Assembly (NCBI GenBank): GCA_040216735.1
Contig: JAVJOO010000002.1
Coordinates: 85,118 to 149,117 of the forward strand
Reading direction: 5' to 3'
Origin: Alphaproteobacteria bacterium
GTDB taxonomy: Bacteria > Pseudomonadota > Alphaproteobacteria > SHVP01
Length of the DNA stretch: 64,000 nucleotides
The notes under the pieces are model-generated. The model made no database searches and was not told the origin of the DNA. It saw only the letters and a list, made by a program, of their open reading frames with translations. The position numbers and the translations under genes were made by a program. Shown piece after piece: positions 44,265-53,928 of the stretch. Within the stretch, counting starts at the first letter, position 1. The number at the start of each line of letters is the position of its first letter.

Positions 44265-45008
44265 CCGCGCGGCGGCGCCTCGACCGGCGAGCATCGGTCG
44301 CGCCACGGCCCTGACCGGGCGCAGCCGAACCCGGCTGCCCCGCGGCGTCGCCGCATAGACCTGTTTGCCGCCCTCGACCAGCAATGCGCCCGCGATCGCG
44401 GTCGCTCCGATGCTTTCACCGAACCGCTCCAGCGGGCCCGCTGCGCGCAGCATCAGCCCGCCTTGGCTCGGCGGAAAATAGAGCGCGGCCTTGGTCGCCC
44501 CCGGCGAAAACATGGTGTCGCGCAGCAACCGGTTGAGCTGCGGCGGACTGAACGGACGCCCATGACCAAAGGGCGTGCGTTCCAGCCGCGCCCAGATACC
44601 GCGCCGGTTCGGGGCGACGATCAAGATCCGGCCTTCCGGCGCCAACACCCGCCACACCTCGCGCAGCATCGGCCGCAGATGTTCAGAATTCTCCAGCGTG
44701 TGCGCCAGCAGCACCCGGTCGACGCTGGAATCGCGCAGTGGCAGTTCTGCCTCGTCGGCCAGGGCAACCCGGCTCGCCGTATCGGCCGGCCAACGGTGCA
44801 CGCCCTGGCCCGCCGGCATGAAGGCCAGTACACGCTCGGCCTCCTCCAACATCGGGCGCAGTAGCGGTGTCGCATACCCGATGCCGACGACCCGCAGGCC
44901 CGCGACGCTGGGCCACAATTCGCGCACGCGGCGGCGCAGGGTCCGTGCGGCGATACGGCCCAGCCGGCTGTCGTAGAATTGCTTTAGGTCGACGACGTCA
45001 AGATGCAT
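44241..45008 (-). CDS. SAM-dependent methyltransferase (Methyltransf_11-like)
   Basis: A 255-residue protein with a methyltransferase fold. Motif I is degenerate: VAGLRVVGIGYATPLL in place of D-x-G-x-G. The later LLAHTLENSEHL, LREVWRVLAPEGRILIVAPNRRGIWARLE and GRPFSPPQL match a group of small Rhodospirillales methyltransferase-like proteins. The loss of the canonical first Asp raises doubt about SAM binding. Convergent with metW. Neighbour of a GST gene. Confidence 0.8.
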   Translation of the reverse strand: MHLDVVDLKQFYDSRLGRIAARTLRRRVRELWPSVAGLRVVGIGYATPLLRPMLEEAERVLAFMPAGQGVHRWPADTASRVALADEAELPLRDSSVDRVLLAHTLENSEHLRPMLREVWRVLAPEGRILIVAPNRRGIWARLERTPFGHGRPFSPPQLNRLLRDTMFSPGATKAALYFPPSQGGLMLRAAGPLERFGESIGATAIAGALLVEGGKQVYAATPRGSRVRLRPVRAVARPMLAGRGAAARLAPGEHE

Positions 45009-45074
45009 GACGCGATTCTACCACAAGCCGGGGCACCCTGGCGCGACGCCGCAACCCAGTGTAACAACGGCGCC

Positions 45075-45695
45075 ATGAAACTCTTTTACACGCCGTTGAA
45101 AAACTACGTCCACAAGGTCCAGGTGGTGGCGATCGAGACCGGGGTTTACGACCGGTTGGAGCGTATCGCCACCGACCCCTATACCCGCCAGGTCGAGCAT
45201 GTGCTGGCCAATCCGCTTAGCAAGGTGCCGACCTTGATCCTCGACGACGGTAGCGCGCTCTACGGCGGCCCGGCGATCTACGAGTATTTCGATTCGCTAC
45301 ACGACGGCGCCAAGCTGTTCCCAGCCACCGGGCCTGCGCGTTGGACGGCACTGCGCCAATTGGCGCTTGGCGATGCGATGTTCGACACCTTCGTGCTGCG
45401 CCAGAACGAACTGAAACGCCCCCGCGAATTCGTCTATCCGGCGGCGCTGGAAAACTACATGGCGACCGTGGCCCGCGCGCTCGACGCGCTGGAGTCCGAA
45501 GCGCCGGCGTTCGAGGGGTTCACCATCGGGTTGATCTCGATCGCCTGCGGCCTGATGTACCTAACCAAAATTCGCGACCGCGACGGCATGGACCTAGACT
45601 GGCGCGACGAGCGCCCCGACCTATCGGCCTGGTACGACCGCTTCACCGACCGCCCGTCTTTCGTCCCCCGCGACAACGCCATCGCGCTGCGTTGA
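45075..45695 (+). CDS. Glutathione S-transferase family protein
   Basis: A 206-residue GST. The N-terminal thioredoxin-like domain begins MKLFYTPLKNYVHKV, has VPTLILDDGSALYGGPAIYEYFD with the cis-Pro and the substrate-pocket Ser, and a helical C-terminal half with LDALESEAPAFEGFTIGLIS. The ATG at 45075 is the family start; the upstream frame overlaps the divergent methyltransferase gene. Detoxification or other glutathione chemistry; no specific substrate. Confidence 0.9.
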   Translation: MKLFYTPLKNYVHKVQVVAIETGVYDRLERIATDPYTRQVEHVLANPLSKVPTLILDDGSALYGGPAIYEYFDSLHDGAKLFPATGPARWTALRQLALGDAMFDTFVLRQNELKRPREFVYPAALENYMATVARALDALESEAPAFEGFTIGLISIACGLMYLTKIRDRDGMDLDWRDERPDLSAWYDRFTDRPSFVPRDNAIALR

Positions 45696-45724
45696 TGCGA
45701 AAGCCTGACGTCTCAACCGACACG

Positions 45725-46447
45725 TCAGTACATATGCTGTCCGCCGTTCACCGACAGGGTTGCGCCGGTGATGAAGTCGGCGTCGTCGGCGACCAGGAAT
45801 AGCACGGCACGGGCGATGTCCTCGGCGCGACCGAGGCGGCCCACCGGAATCCGCGCGATGATCTTTTCCAACACGGCCGGCGGCACCGAGCGCACCATGT
45901 CGGTATCGACATATCCAGGGGCAATGGCGTTCACGCTCACCCCCTTGGCAGCACCTTCCTGGGCCAGTGCCTTGGTGAAACCGTGGATGCCGGATTTCGC
46001 GGCGGCGTAATTGACCTGGCCGTACTGGCCCGCCTGCCCGTTGATCGAACCGATATTGACGATGCGCCCGAAGCCGCGGGCGCGCATCGAGTCGATAACG
46101 CACCGCGCCATGTTGAAACACGACGTCAGATTGGTGTCGATCACCGCCTGCCAGTCGTCGAGCGACATCTTGTGCATGGTCGCATCGCGGGTGATGCCGG
46201 CATTGTTGACCAGCACATCGACCGGCCCGAGATCGGCGGTAATCCGAGCGATCTTTTCCTTGCAGTCGTCGTAGCTACAGACATCCCACTGGTAGACGGC
46301 GATGCCGGTCTCTTTGTGAAACGCCTCGGCGGCTTGCGTGTTGTTGGCGTAGTTCGCGGCAACTCGGTAGCCGGCGTTCTTCAACGATTCCGAAATAGCC
46401 CGGCCGATTCCGCGCGTCCCGCCGGTAACGATCGCGACTCTGGACAT
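45725..46447 (-). CDS. phaB: Acetoacetyl-CoA reductase
   Basis: A 240-residue NADPH-dependent SDR that makes (R)-3-hydroxybutyryl-CoA for PHB. Marks are TGGTRGIGRAISESL, VNNAGITRDATMHKM, IGSINGQAGQYGQVNYAAAK, and the C-terminal TLSVNGGQHMY, characteristic of PhbB. It follows phaA by 34 bases and phaA follows the synthase, so a phaCAB-type operon on the minus strand. A 7-base inverted repeat (45705-45728) lies at the end, shared with the convergent GST gene. Confidence 0.97.
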   Translation of the reverse strand: MSRVAIVTGGTRGIGRAISESLKNAGYRVAANYANNTQAAEAFHKETGIAVYQWDVCSYDDCKEKIARITADLGPVDVLVNNAGITRDATMHKMSLDDWQAVIDTNLTSCFNMARCVIDSMRARGFGRIVNIGSINGQAGQYGQVNYAAAKSGIHGFTKALAQEGAAKGVSVNAIAPGYVDTDMVRSVPPAVLEKIIARIPVGRLGRAEDIARAVLFLVADDADFITGATLSVNGGQHMY

Positions 46448-46481
46448 AAAATCCTCCCTGGCTGGGAGGCCAGCTTAGACC

Positions 46482-47657
<1,176 letters not shown>

Positions 47658-47724
47658 CACGGCTCCTTTGCGAACAAGGGCTGATTGTTGCACCGCACAA
47701 CGCCCTTCCGCAACCGCGAAGGCG

Positions 47725-48933
47725 CTAGGCTGTTAGCCAGTCCCGCAGCGGCTCCCACAGGGTCCGCCGCGCGCCCCTGCCGACCACCATGCCGACGTGC
47801 CCGGCGTCCGGCGCGTGGACACGGGCTGCCGGTAGGGCGGCGGCCAGCGCGCGCGCCGATTGCGGCGGCACGATGCGATCGTCGCCGGGCAATACGACAA
47901 AGGCGGGGCACGTCAGGTGCGCCGGATCGATCCGCATCCCACCCACCTGCCAGCGCCCCGCGCCTGGATCATTCGCGCCGTACCAATCGACGAAACATTC
48001 CCGGGCGACGGGACCGGCCAGCGGCACGCCGTCGTTGAGCCAGTCCTCCAGGGCGACGAAATCTTCTGCGGCGGCGCTGTCCGGTGGCATTGCCGCGAAG
48101 GCGCGAAACTTCCGCGCAGCCAGCAGCGGATCGAGACTGGCGAAGAACGCCTGCAACAGGTCGACCGGCAACTCGCCCAGAGCCGCGACGGTCTGGTCGA
48201 TCGCCCCGCCTGGCTCGAGCATCCATGCCGCAGACCCGCGTTCGGCATGGAAGTCCCACGGGGTCGCCAGCAGCGCCAGCGTTCGAACGTACTGCGGGTA
48301 AAGCAGGGCCGCCGCCAAAGCGAGATTGCCACCCATGCAATAGCCGACGAGATCGATCGGCCCGCCGTGCCGCGCGCACAGCATTGCCAACGCGTCGCGC
48401 AAGGGCCCCATGACATAGTCGCCCACCGAAAATGTCTTCTCGACTGCGCCAGGATCGCCCCAGTCGAGCAAATAGGGCTGTGTCCCCGCGCCGCCCAACC
48501 AGCGCAGTAGGCTGCGGCGCTGCGACAGATCGAGGATGTAGGCGCGGTTGACCAGCGAGGGCACGAACAGCACCGGCGGACCGCTGCCGCCGTAGTCGCG
48601 CAAGGCCGCCGCACCGAACCGCGCGATCGGGTCGGGGTCGGCGACATCGCGGCGATAGGGATGGGTCCGGTAGGCCTCGATCGCCGCTGTCAGGGCCGCA
48701 GCACGCGCGGTCGCTTCGGCGCTAACCGCCTGGGAAAGGGTCTGCGGGTCAGCGGTCTCCAGCGCCGGCATCAACCGGGCCGCGTCGGCGGCCAGCTTCG
48801 GCATCCAGGTCAGCAAGCCGCGCTGCGCAAGCGGCAAGGCCGTCAGCGAGCCGGTCCAGGTCCACAGCGCCAGCGCCATATGGAGACTGACCGGGCGCGG
48901 CCCCTGGCGTGGGGCAATTTGGGGCATGGTCAT
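47725..48933 (-). CDS. PHA synthase-like alpha/beta hydrolase (short PhaC)
   Basis: A 402-residue protein with the PHA synthase catalytic triad: Cys in the box GYCMGG, Asp in [11 protein letters not shown] and His in [10 protein letters not shown]. It has [13 protein letters not shown] and LLDWGDPG typical of the family. At 402 residues it is closer in size to class III PhaC than to class I enzymes (about 590). The start at 48933 has GGAGAGG eight bases upstream and gives [14 protein letters not shown]. Upstream, a small out-of-frame reading frame (48749-49048) overlaps it. It heads the phaAB genes. Whether it polymerises alone needs testing. Confidence 0.88.
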   Translation of the reverse strand: MTMPQIAPRQGPRPVSLHMALALWTWTGSLTALPLAQRGLLTWMPKLAADAARLMPALETADPQTLSQAVSAEATARAAALTAAIEAYRTHPYRRDVADPDPIARFGAAALRDYGGSGPPVLFVPSLVNRAYILDLSQRRSLLRWLGGAGTQPYLLDWGDPGAVEKTFSVGDYVMGPLRDALAMLCARHGGPIDLVGYCMGGNLALAAALLYPQYVRTLALLATPWDFHAERGSAAWMLEPGGAIDQTVAALGELPVDLLQAFFASLDPLLAARKFRAFAAMPPDSAAAEDFVALEDWLNDGVPLAGPVARECFVDWYGANDPGAGRWQVGGMRIDPAHLTCPAFVVLPGDDRIVPPQSARALAAALPAARVHAPDAGHVGMVVGRGARRTLWEPLRDWLTA

Positions 48934-49048
48934 CGGACGCCCTCTCCATCGCCGCGCGCCAATCGTGACTGAAAACCTCGGCCACCTGCGCCTCCCACAG
49001 ATCGAGAAAGCGGACGGCGAGTTGCTCGGGGGTCGGGGCCGCGGACAT
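48749..49048 (-). CDS. Possible small overlapping gene upstream of the PHA synthase-like gene
   Basis: A 99-residue frame beginning MSAAPTPEQLAVRFLDLWEAQ. The first 40 residues resemble the short helical partner-like peptide that often precedes short PhaC genes in Rhodospirillales; the remainder overlaps the synthase gene by 185 bases in another frame, so that part may be chance. It could be a PhaE-like helper, a decayed remnant or not expressed. Low confidence. Confidence 0.35.
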   Translation of the reverse strand: MSAAPTPEQLAVRFLDLWEAQVAEVFSHDWRAAMERASDDHAPNCPTPGAAPGQSPYGAGAVDLDRLADGLAACAARLADLDAEAGRRRGPVDAGAGDR

Positions 49049-49141
49049 GGCCGGAGTATAGCGCCGCTTCCGGCGATGTCCGAGCGCCCGATTGCGCGGC
49101 GCAACATGAATCCTTGCGCAACGCAGCATGGGGAGACGACA

Positions 49142-49747
49142 ATGGCGGTTCATGCACGCGAGAGGCTGCCCGTGAGCGATACCGCATCCAAACCCGAGCC
49201 GACCGTCATCAAGAAATATGCGAACCGGCGGCTCTACAACACCGCCAAGAGCGCCTATGTGACGCTCGACGATCTCGCCGACATGGTGAAGAACGAGGAG
49301 GAGTTTGTCGTCCGCGACGCCAAGACCGGCGACGACCTGACCCGGCAAGTCCTGACCCAAATCATCCTCGACCAAGAGGGCCGCGGCGGCAACCTGCTGC
49401 CGCTCAACTTCCTGCGCAAACTGATCGGCTATTACGGGCAGAACATGGGAGGGGTGCTGCCAGGCTACCTCGACGCCAGTCTCGACAGCTTTCAGGAGAA
49501 TCAAGACCGGCTGCAACAGCAGTTCGCCGCCGCCTTCGGACAACCGATCAAGCAGTTCGAGGACATCACCCGCCAGAACATGGCGATGTTCGAGCGCGCC
49601 CTGGGCGCTTTCACCCCGTTCGGCGCGGGGGCGGCCAAACCCGCGTCCAGCGAACGGCCCACCTCCGAAAGCGACGGCGGCGACATCGAAGACCTCAAGA
49701 AAGAAATGGATGCGATGCGCGCCCGGCTCGACAAGCTCGCAAAATAA
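49142..49747 (+). CDS. phaR: Polyhydroxyalkanoate synthesis repressor PhaR
   Basis: A 201-residue regulator that binds PHA granules and DNA. The N-terminal PHB_acc_N domain has VIKKYANRRLYNTAKSAYVT and FVVRDAKTGDDLTRQVLTQI; the PHB_acc region around GYLDASLDSFQENQDRLQQQ and a C-terminal coiled coil (EDLKKEMDAMRARLDKLA) follow. The start at 49142 has GGGGAGA seven bases before. Divergent from the phaCAB genes it would control. Confidence 0.96.
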   Translation: MAVHARERLPVSDTASKPEPTVIKKYANRRLYNTAKSAYVTLDDLADMVKNEEEFVVRDAKTGDDLTRQVLTQIILDQEGRGGNLLPLNFLRKLIGYYGQNMGGVLPGYLDASLDSFQENQDRLQQQFAAAFGQPIKQFEDITRQNMAMFERALGAFTPFGAGAAKPASSERPTSESDGGDIEDLKKEMDAMRARLDKLAK

Positions 49748-49749
49748 AA

Positions 49750-49777
49750 CAGGGGGACGGCGCGTACCGTCCCCCTG
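49750..49777. terminator. Strong hairpin after phaR
   Basis: An 11-base perfect inverted repeat (49750-49760 with 49767-49777) and a six-base loop just after the phaR stop. The A-run (AAAATAAAA) lies on the 5' side, so a T-tract is on the minus strand only. It could end phaR transcription with poor efficiency, or stop transcription from the other strand. Confidence 0.5.
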
Positions 49778-49890
49778 TCGGCGCATGCCCCAGGTGAGGG
49801 TTCCGGGCGGAGCTTGCGTCGCGTAGCGCCGCGATCGTGCCCACCGCGCGTGACACGCCCGCGACTCGAGCATGACGTTTTCGCGGCATA

Positions 49891-49921
49891 GAAAAAAAGG
49901 GGCGCCCCAAGGGCGCCCCTT
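49891..49921 (-). terminator. Rho-independent terminator of phoX
   Basis: An 11-pair stem (49897-49907 with 49911-49921) with a three-base loop. On the minus strand it is followed by seven U. It lies 22 bases after the phoX stop codon. Confidence 0.88.
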
Positions 49922-49943
49922 AATGCGTCAAACGTGTCGCGGG

Positions 49944-51839
49944 TTAGCCGATGCGGCCGCCGTCGTCGCGCGCGATCGCGACCACCGCCGAACGTGGCAC
50001 CGAACTGCCGCCGCCGGGGAAGTGGCTATCGCCCCGCTCGCCCGGATGCTGGATGCCGACGAACAGGGTCGTGCGATCCGGGCTCCAGGTGATTCCGGTG
50101 ATCTCGCATTCGCGCGGACCGACCATGAAACGCTTGATTTCGCCGGTCGCCGGGTCGCCTACCAGCATCTGGTTGTTGCCTTGCCCGGCGAAGTCCTTCT
50201 CGTTGCTGTAATTCCCATCGGTCTGGATCCACAGCAGGCCGTTTTCGTCGAATGCCAACCCGTCGGGCGAGTTGAACATGTTGTCCGCGGTGACGTTCGG
50301 CGACCCGGCGTTCGCGTCGCTATGGACGGTCGGATTGCCCGCCACGACATACAGGTCCCACGCGAAACCTTCGGCCGTATGGTCTCCGCCCGCCGGCACC
50401 CAGCGCACGATTTGGCCATAGTTGTTCTTGGCCCGTGGGTTGGGGCCGCCGGGCACCATCGGATCGCCGCCGGCGTTCTTGCCGTCCGCTGCGCGCCGGC
50501 TGTTGTTGGTCAAGCAGCAATAGATTTCAGTTTTGCGCGGGTTCGAGGAAATCCACTCGGGCCGGTCCATGGTGGTCGCGCCAACCTTGGATGCAGCCAT
50601 GCGGGTGTTGATGCAGACTTCGGCTTGCGACGCCATCCCCGTGGTCTGCGGGTTGAGCTCGATCCACTGGCCGCCGCCGTCCTCGTTGAACTTGGCGACG
50701 TAGAGTTTACCGTTTTCCAGCAGGTCCGAGTTGTCGCCGCCTTCGACGTATTGACCCTCGGAAACGAAGCGGTAGATGAACTCGCCGCGCTCGTCGTCGC
50801 CCGAATAGGCAACTACGCGACCGTCCGCGGCAAGCACGACTTCGATGTTCTCGTGCTTGAAGCGACCGAGCGCCGTGCGCTTTTTCGGCGTGGAGGTCGG
50901 ATCGAACGGATCGATCTCGACGATGTAGCCGAAGCGGTTGGGTTCGTTGGGATGTTTGGTGATGTCAAAACGTTCGTCGGCACTGGCCCAGTTGTAGCCC
51001 CAGTCTTTGGCGCCGACGCCGTAACGCTTCCACGCATCGCCAATGTCCTGCTTCTCGTCGCTGGCCGAGAAGTAGCCGTTGAAGTTCTCTTCGCAGGTCA
51101 GATAGGTACCCCACGGCGTACGTCCGTTGCCGCAATTGTTGGCCGTGCCGAGCGCGTTCGTGCCCGCCGGATCGGCTGCTGTCTTCATCCAGTCGTGACC
51201 GCGCGCCGGACCGGTGATCTCCATCGGCGTGTCGACCGTGATGCGGCGGTTGTAGGGCGAGTCGACGACGAGGCGCCAGCCGTTCCCCTCGCGCGCGATT
51301 TCCGAAACGGTGACCCCGTGCGCGGCCTTGCTCTTGCGCACGTCGTCGGCGTTGATCGGCTTTCCGCCCTCGCGGTTGCCGTGGATGATTTCGATGTTCA
51401 CGTATTCGTTGTTGGCGGCCAAAACCATCCGGCCCTGGCGTTCGAACAACGCCATCCCGTCGGTGTTGTCGCCGACCGCGAGTTCTTGGCTTTCGCCGGT
51501 GCCGCGCGTCGCTTCGTCGAACGCTGCGCCGCGCGACCACAGGGGGTCGCCCCATGTCGTTACGACCTGCCAGCTATAGCCGCGCGGCACGGTGACCGTG
51601 TCGAGGCTGTTGGCAGCCACCTGCTCGAAGGCCAACCGGCTCGCGGCCTGGGCCTGGAACGGCGTCAGTGCCGTCGAACCCATCACAGCGGCGGTCGCGC
51701 CGAGCGCGGCGGCACCTCCCAGGAACGAGCGCCGCGACACCATCTTTTCGGTGATGCGGGCGAAATCGGTTTGTTCGGGGCGCGGGTTTCTTAGTTCGTC
51801 GAAGTCGTCGAAAGACGGTCGGAGCGGGATTTGGTTCAT
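49944..51839 (-). CDS. phoX: Alkaline phosphatase, PhoX family (DUF839)
   Basis: A 631-residue Tat-exported, calcium/iron-dependent phosphomonoesterase for phosphate scavenging. The N-terminus has the twin-arginine signal SRRSFLGGAAALGATAA after residue 30. The beta-propeller PhoX body shows TCEENFNGYF, VLAADGRVVAYSGDDERGEF and DGLAFDENGLLWIQTDG, consistent with metal-binding acidic clusters. A GAGGACA ribosome site is just before the ATG. A likely Pho box is 84 bases upstream and a strong terminator follows. Confidence 0.94.
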   Translation of the reverse strand: MNQIPLRPSFDDFDELRNPRPEQTDFARITEKMVSRRSFLGGAAALGATAAVMGSTALTPFQAQAASRLAFEQVAANSLDTVTVPRGYSWQVVTTWGDPLWSRGAAFDEATRGTGESQELAVGDNTDGMALFERQGRMVLAANNEYVNIEIIHGNREGGKPINADDVRKSKAAHGVTVSEIAREGNGWRLVVDSPYNRRITVDTPMEITGPARGHDWMKTAADPAGTNALGTANNCGNGRTPWGTYLTCEENFNGYFSASDEKQDIGDAWKRYGVGAKDWGYNWASADERFDITKHPNEPNRFGYIVEIDPFDPTSTPKKRTALGRFKHENIEVVLAADGRVVAYSGDDERGEFIYRFVSEGQYVEGGDNSDLLENGKLYVAKFNEDGGGQWIELNPQTTGMASQAEVCINTRMAASKVGATTMDRPEWISSNPRKTEIYCCLTNNSRRAADGKNAGGDPMVPGGPNPRAKNNYGQIVRWVPAGGDHTAEGFAWDLYVVAGNPTVHSDANAGSPNVTADNMFNSPDGLAFDENGLLWIQTDGNYSNEKDFAGQGNNQMLVGDPATGEIKRFMVGPRECEITGITWSPDRTTLFVGIQHPGERGDSHFPGGGSSVPRSAVVAIARDDGGRIG

Positions 51840-51922
51840 GTCTGTCCTCGGGCTTTAACCGGGCCTTGTTGGCCCCTGGGGTATTTCCGCGCTCGCTTCT
51901 AGGGAAACGCGGTGAATCGCCC

Positions 51923-51940
51923 ATGACCGTTCTGTGACGG
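51923..51940 (-). promoter_or_regulatory. Candidate PhoB binding site (Pho box) upstream of phoX
   Basis: On the minus strand CCGTCACAGAACGGTCAT matches the Pho box model (two 7-base direct repeats 11 bases apart, consensus C-T-G-T-C-A-T) at 13 of 18 positions. It lies 83 bases before the phoX start. Position, gene and repeat spacing agree; a functional test is missing. Confidence 0.6.
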
Positions 51941-52014
51941 TTTTATGAGAGACCCCAGCAAACGCAGGGCTTTTGATGCCGCGTCGGGCGGCAGAATGTG
52001 CCCGTGCTTACGCT

Positions 52015-52043
52015 TTGTTAACAATTTAAAGCGAATATATATC
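52015..52043 (+). promoter_or_regulatory. Candidate promoter before the 152-residue hypothetical gene
   Basis: TTGTTA (52015-52020), a 17-base spacer and TATATC (52038-52043), about 40 bases before the start codon at 52082, in an unusually A+T-rich stretch for this window. The -35 is part of a perfect palindrome TTGTTAACAA, which might also bind a regulator. Confidence 0.5.
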
Positions 52044-52081
52044 AAAATAACTTCAAATCCGGAGGAAAGGTCTTTGGAGCG

Positions 52082-52540
52082 ATGAGCTTACAGGGCCTCA
52101 TGAGCGTTCTTCCCCCGCCGCGCCGCGGCGAGCCGTCCGGATTCATCGGCAATCCCCAGGAGACCTTCGACCGCCGCGCCGGTTGGCGGCGTGCCACCGA
52201 CGCCTTCGAGAACCACCGCGCGAACCGCGCCCCGCGCCAGGACGCCCCATCGGGCGACCCGCGCCGGCGGATCGGCGACCGTCACGACCCCCAGACCCGG
52301 CCCGGGGGCCGGCGCATCGGCGACAGCGCGGCAAGCGGCGGCCTCCATCTCAAGCTCCCGACCGCGCCGGAATACGTCCGCCATTCCAGCCCCTTCGTGG
52401 CGCAAGCGATCGGACAAGAACGCGGCACGATCATGCCGCCGCCGCGCGGGACCGCCACCGGTACGGCCGCCTACGATGCGGTGAGCGCCCGAATCGACTC
52501 TTTCTTTAGCGTCATCGAACCCATCTCGGTCTACGCCTAA
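52082..52540 (+). CDS. Hypothetical protein, 152 residues
   Basis: A protein I cannot place. The first 90 residues are Arg/Gly/Pro-rich and probably disordered; the C-terminal 50 residues hold HSSPFVAQAIGQERG and AAYDAVSARIDSF, a short helical motif that recalls conserved C-termini of other Rhodospirillales hypothetical proteins. It may be a small cell-surface or flagellar-related regulator, but I have no evidence. A GGAGG (52061-52065) and an AAAGG lie in the leader; ATG at 52100 is an alternative start. The A+T-rich promoter region suggests regulated expression. Confidence 0.65.
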   Translation: MSLQGLMSVLPPPRRGEPSGFIGNPQETFDRRAGWRRATDAFENHRANRAPRQDAPSGDPRRRIGDRHDPQTRPGGRRIGDSAASGGLHLKLPTAPEYVRHSSPFVAQAIGQERGTIMPPPRGTATGTAAYDAVSARIDSFFSVIEPISVYA

Positions 52541-52589
52541 CCCCGCCCTCGCTGCTATCCGTGGTACAAGCGCCGCGGATGGAGAGGCG

Positions 52590-53573
52590 ATGACACGGAT
52601 CTGCATTTACGGCACCGGCGCGATCGGCGGGCATTTGGCCGCCGCCCTGGCACGCGCCAAGGTCGCCGATATCAGCGTGGTCGCGCGCGGAGCGACCCTC
52701 GCCGCAATCCAAGACCGCGGCCTCATCGTCGACACCGGCGGCGACCGCTTCACCGTGCCGCTCAATGCCAGCGACGACCCGGCCCGCCTCGGCCCCCAGG
52801 ACTTCGTCATCCTCACGCTCAAGGCGCCCGCGGTGCCGGAGGCCGTGCCCGGCATCGCCGCGTTGCTCGGTCCTGACACCGCCGTGGTCACCGCGATGAA
52901 CGGAATTCCCTTTTGGTATTTTTACGCCCACGGCGGCGCGTGGGACGGACACCGTTTGGACAGCGTCGACCCCGGTGGGTCCCAGTGGGACCAAATCGGC
53001 CCCCAGCGCGCCATTGGCGCGGTGGTATGGACCGCCGCCGACATCGTCGCCCCGGGCCACGTCCGCCACACCTACGGCAATCGCTTCGACCTCGGCGAAC
53101 CCGGCGGCTCGATCAGCGGCCGCATTGCCGGCCTCGCCACCCTATTGGAGCGCGCCGGCTTGCAAGCGCCGGTCACGGGCGACATCCGCGGCGCGATCTG
53201 GACCAAGCTATGGGGCAATCTCTCGTTCAATCCGGTCAGCGCCCTAACCCACGCAACGCTCGATGTTCTTGCGACCTCGCCGCGGACGGTGCCGACGCTG
53301 CGGGCGATGATGGTCGAGGCGCAGGCGATCGCGGCCCGCCTCGGCATAACCTTTCCGATGGATGTGGACGCGCGGATCGCCATGGCGTTGTCGGTCGGTC
53401 CCCACAAAACCTCGATGCTGCAGGACCTCGAACGCGGTCGTCCGCTGGAAATCGAGGCGTTGACCGGCGTCATCGCGGAAATGGGCCGTCTCGTCGGGAT
53501 CGCCACGCCCACGATCGATACGGTCCTGGCCCTCGCACGCCAACGGGCGCGCACCGCCGCCCGGTCGGCCTAA
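52590..53573 (+). CDS. 2-dehydropantoate 2-reductase (ketopantoate reductase family)
   Basis: A 327-residue ApbA/PanE-like NADPH-dependent reductase. Rossmann motif YGTGAIGGHLAAAL at the N-terminus, LTLKAPAVPE, MNGIPFWY, and the C-terminal domain with WTKLWGNLSFNPVSALT, containing the catalytic Lys and Asn-x-x-x-N pattern, then MLQDLERGRPLEIEALTG. It either makes pantoate for CoA or reduces a related 2-keto acid; several paralogues are usual and the symbol panE is uncertain. Convergent with the DUF4170 gene by four bases. Confidence 0.88.
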   Translation: MTRICIYGTGAIGGHLAAALARAKVADISVVARGATLAAIQDRGLIVDTGGDRFTVPLNASDDPARLGPQDFVILTLKAPAVPEAVPGIAALLGPDTAVVTAMNGIPFWYFYAHGGAWDGHRLDSVDPGGSQWDQIGPQRAIGAVVWTAADIVAPGHVRHTYGNRFDLGEPGGSISGRIAGLATLLERAGLQAPVTGDIRGAIWTKLWGNLSFNPVSALTHATLDVLATSPRTVPTLRAMMVEAQAIAARLGITFPMDVDARIAMALSVGPHKTSMLQDLERGRPLEIEALTGVIAEMGRLVGIATPTIDTVLALARQRARTAARSA

Positions 53574-53803
53574 CGCAGGCGCTGGATCACGTACTTGATA
53601 AAGGCATCGTCGACGTGCTGCTGGCTGATCCCGCGCCACGCGGCGTAAGCCGTGTCGTAGGTCGGAAAGATCCCGCGGATGTCGAGCGACGGTAAATCGA
53701 CGAATCGCTGCCCCATCGGATCCTCGACCCGGCCGCCATACACCAGATAGAGCGGCTGGTCGGGGTCCTCGCTGGACGAATTTTCGTCGGGGATAGACAT
53801 CAC
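53570..53803 (-). CDS. DUF4170 family small protein
   Basis: A 77-residue protein with LYLVYGGRVEDPMGQRF, FPTYDTAYAAWRGISQQHVDDAFIKYVI, matching DUF4170, a small alphaproteobacterial family of unknown function. MSIPDE one codon later is an alternative start. It lies head-to-head with the TPP enzyme gene. Confidence 0.85.
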   Translation of the reverse strand: MMSIPDENSSSEDPDQPLYLVYGGRVEDPMGQRFVDLPSLDIRGIFPTYDTAYAAWRGISQQHVDDAFIKYVIQRLR

Positions 53804-53928
53804 TGCTATCTAGTCGTGCGACGCCGGGTTGGCAACCGGTGACCGCAGACCGGATTGACTATCGAGCGTGCATTGCGCGACGCGGCCGCGCTCCCGATAC
53901 TCCGCTCGTCTCGGGAGGACCTATAAAA

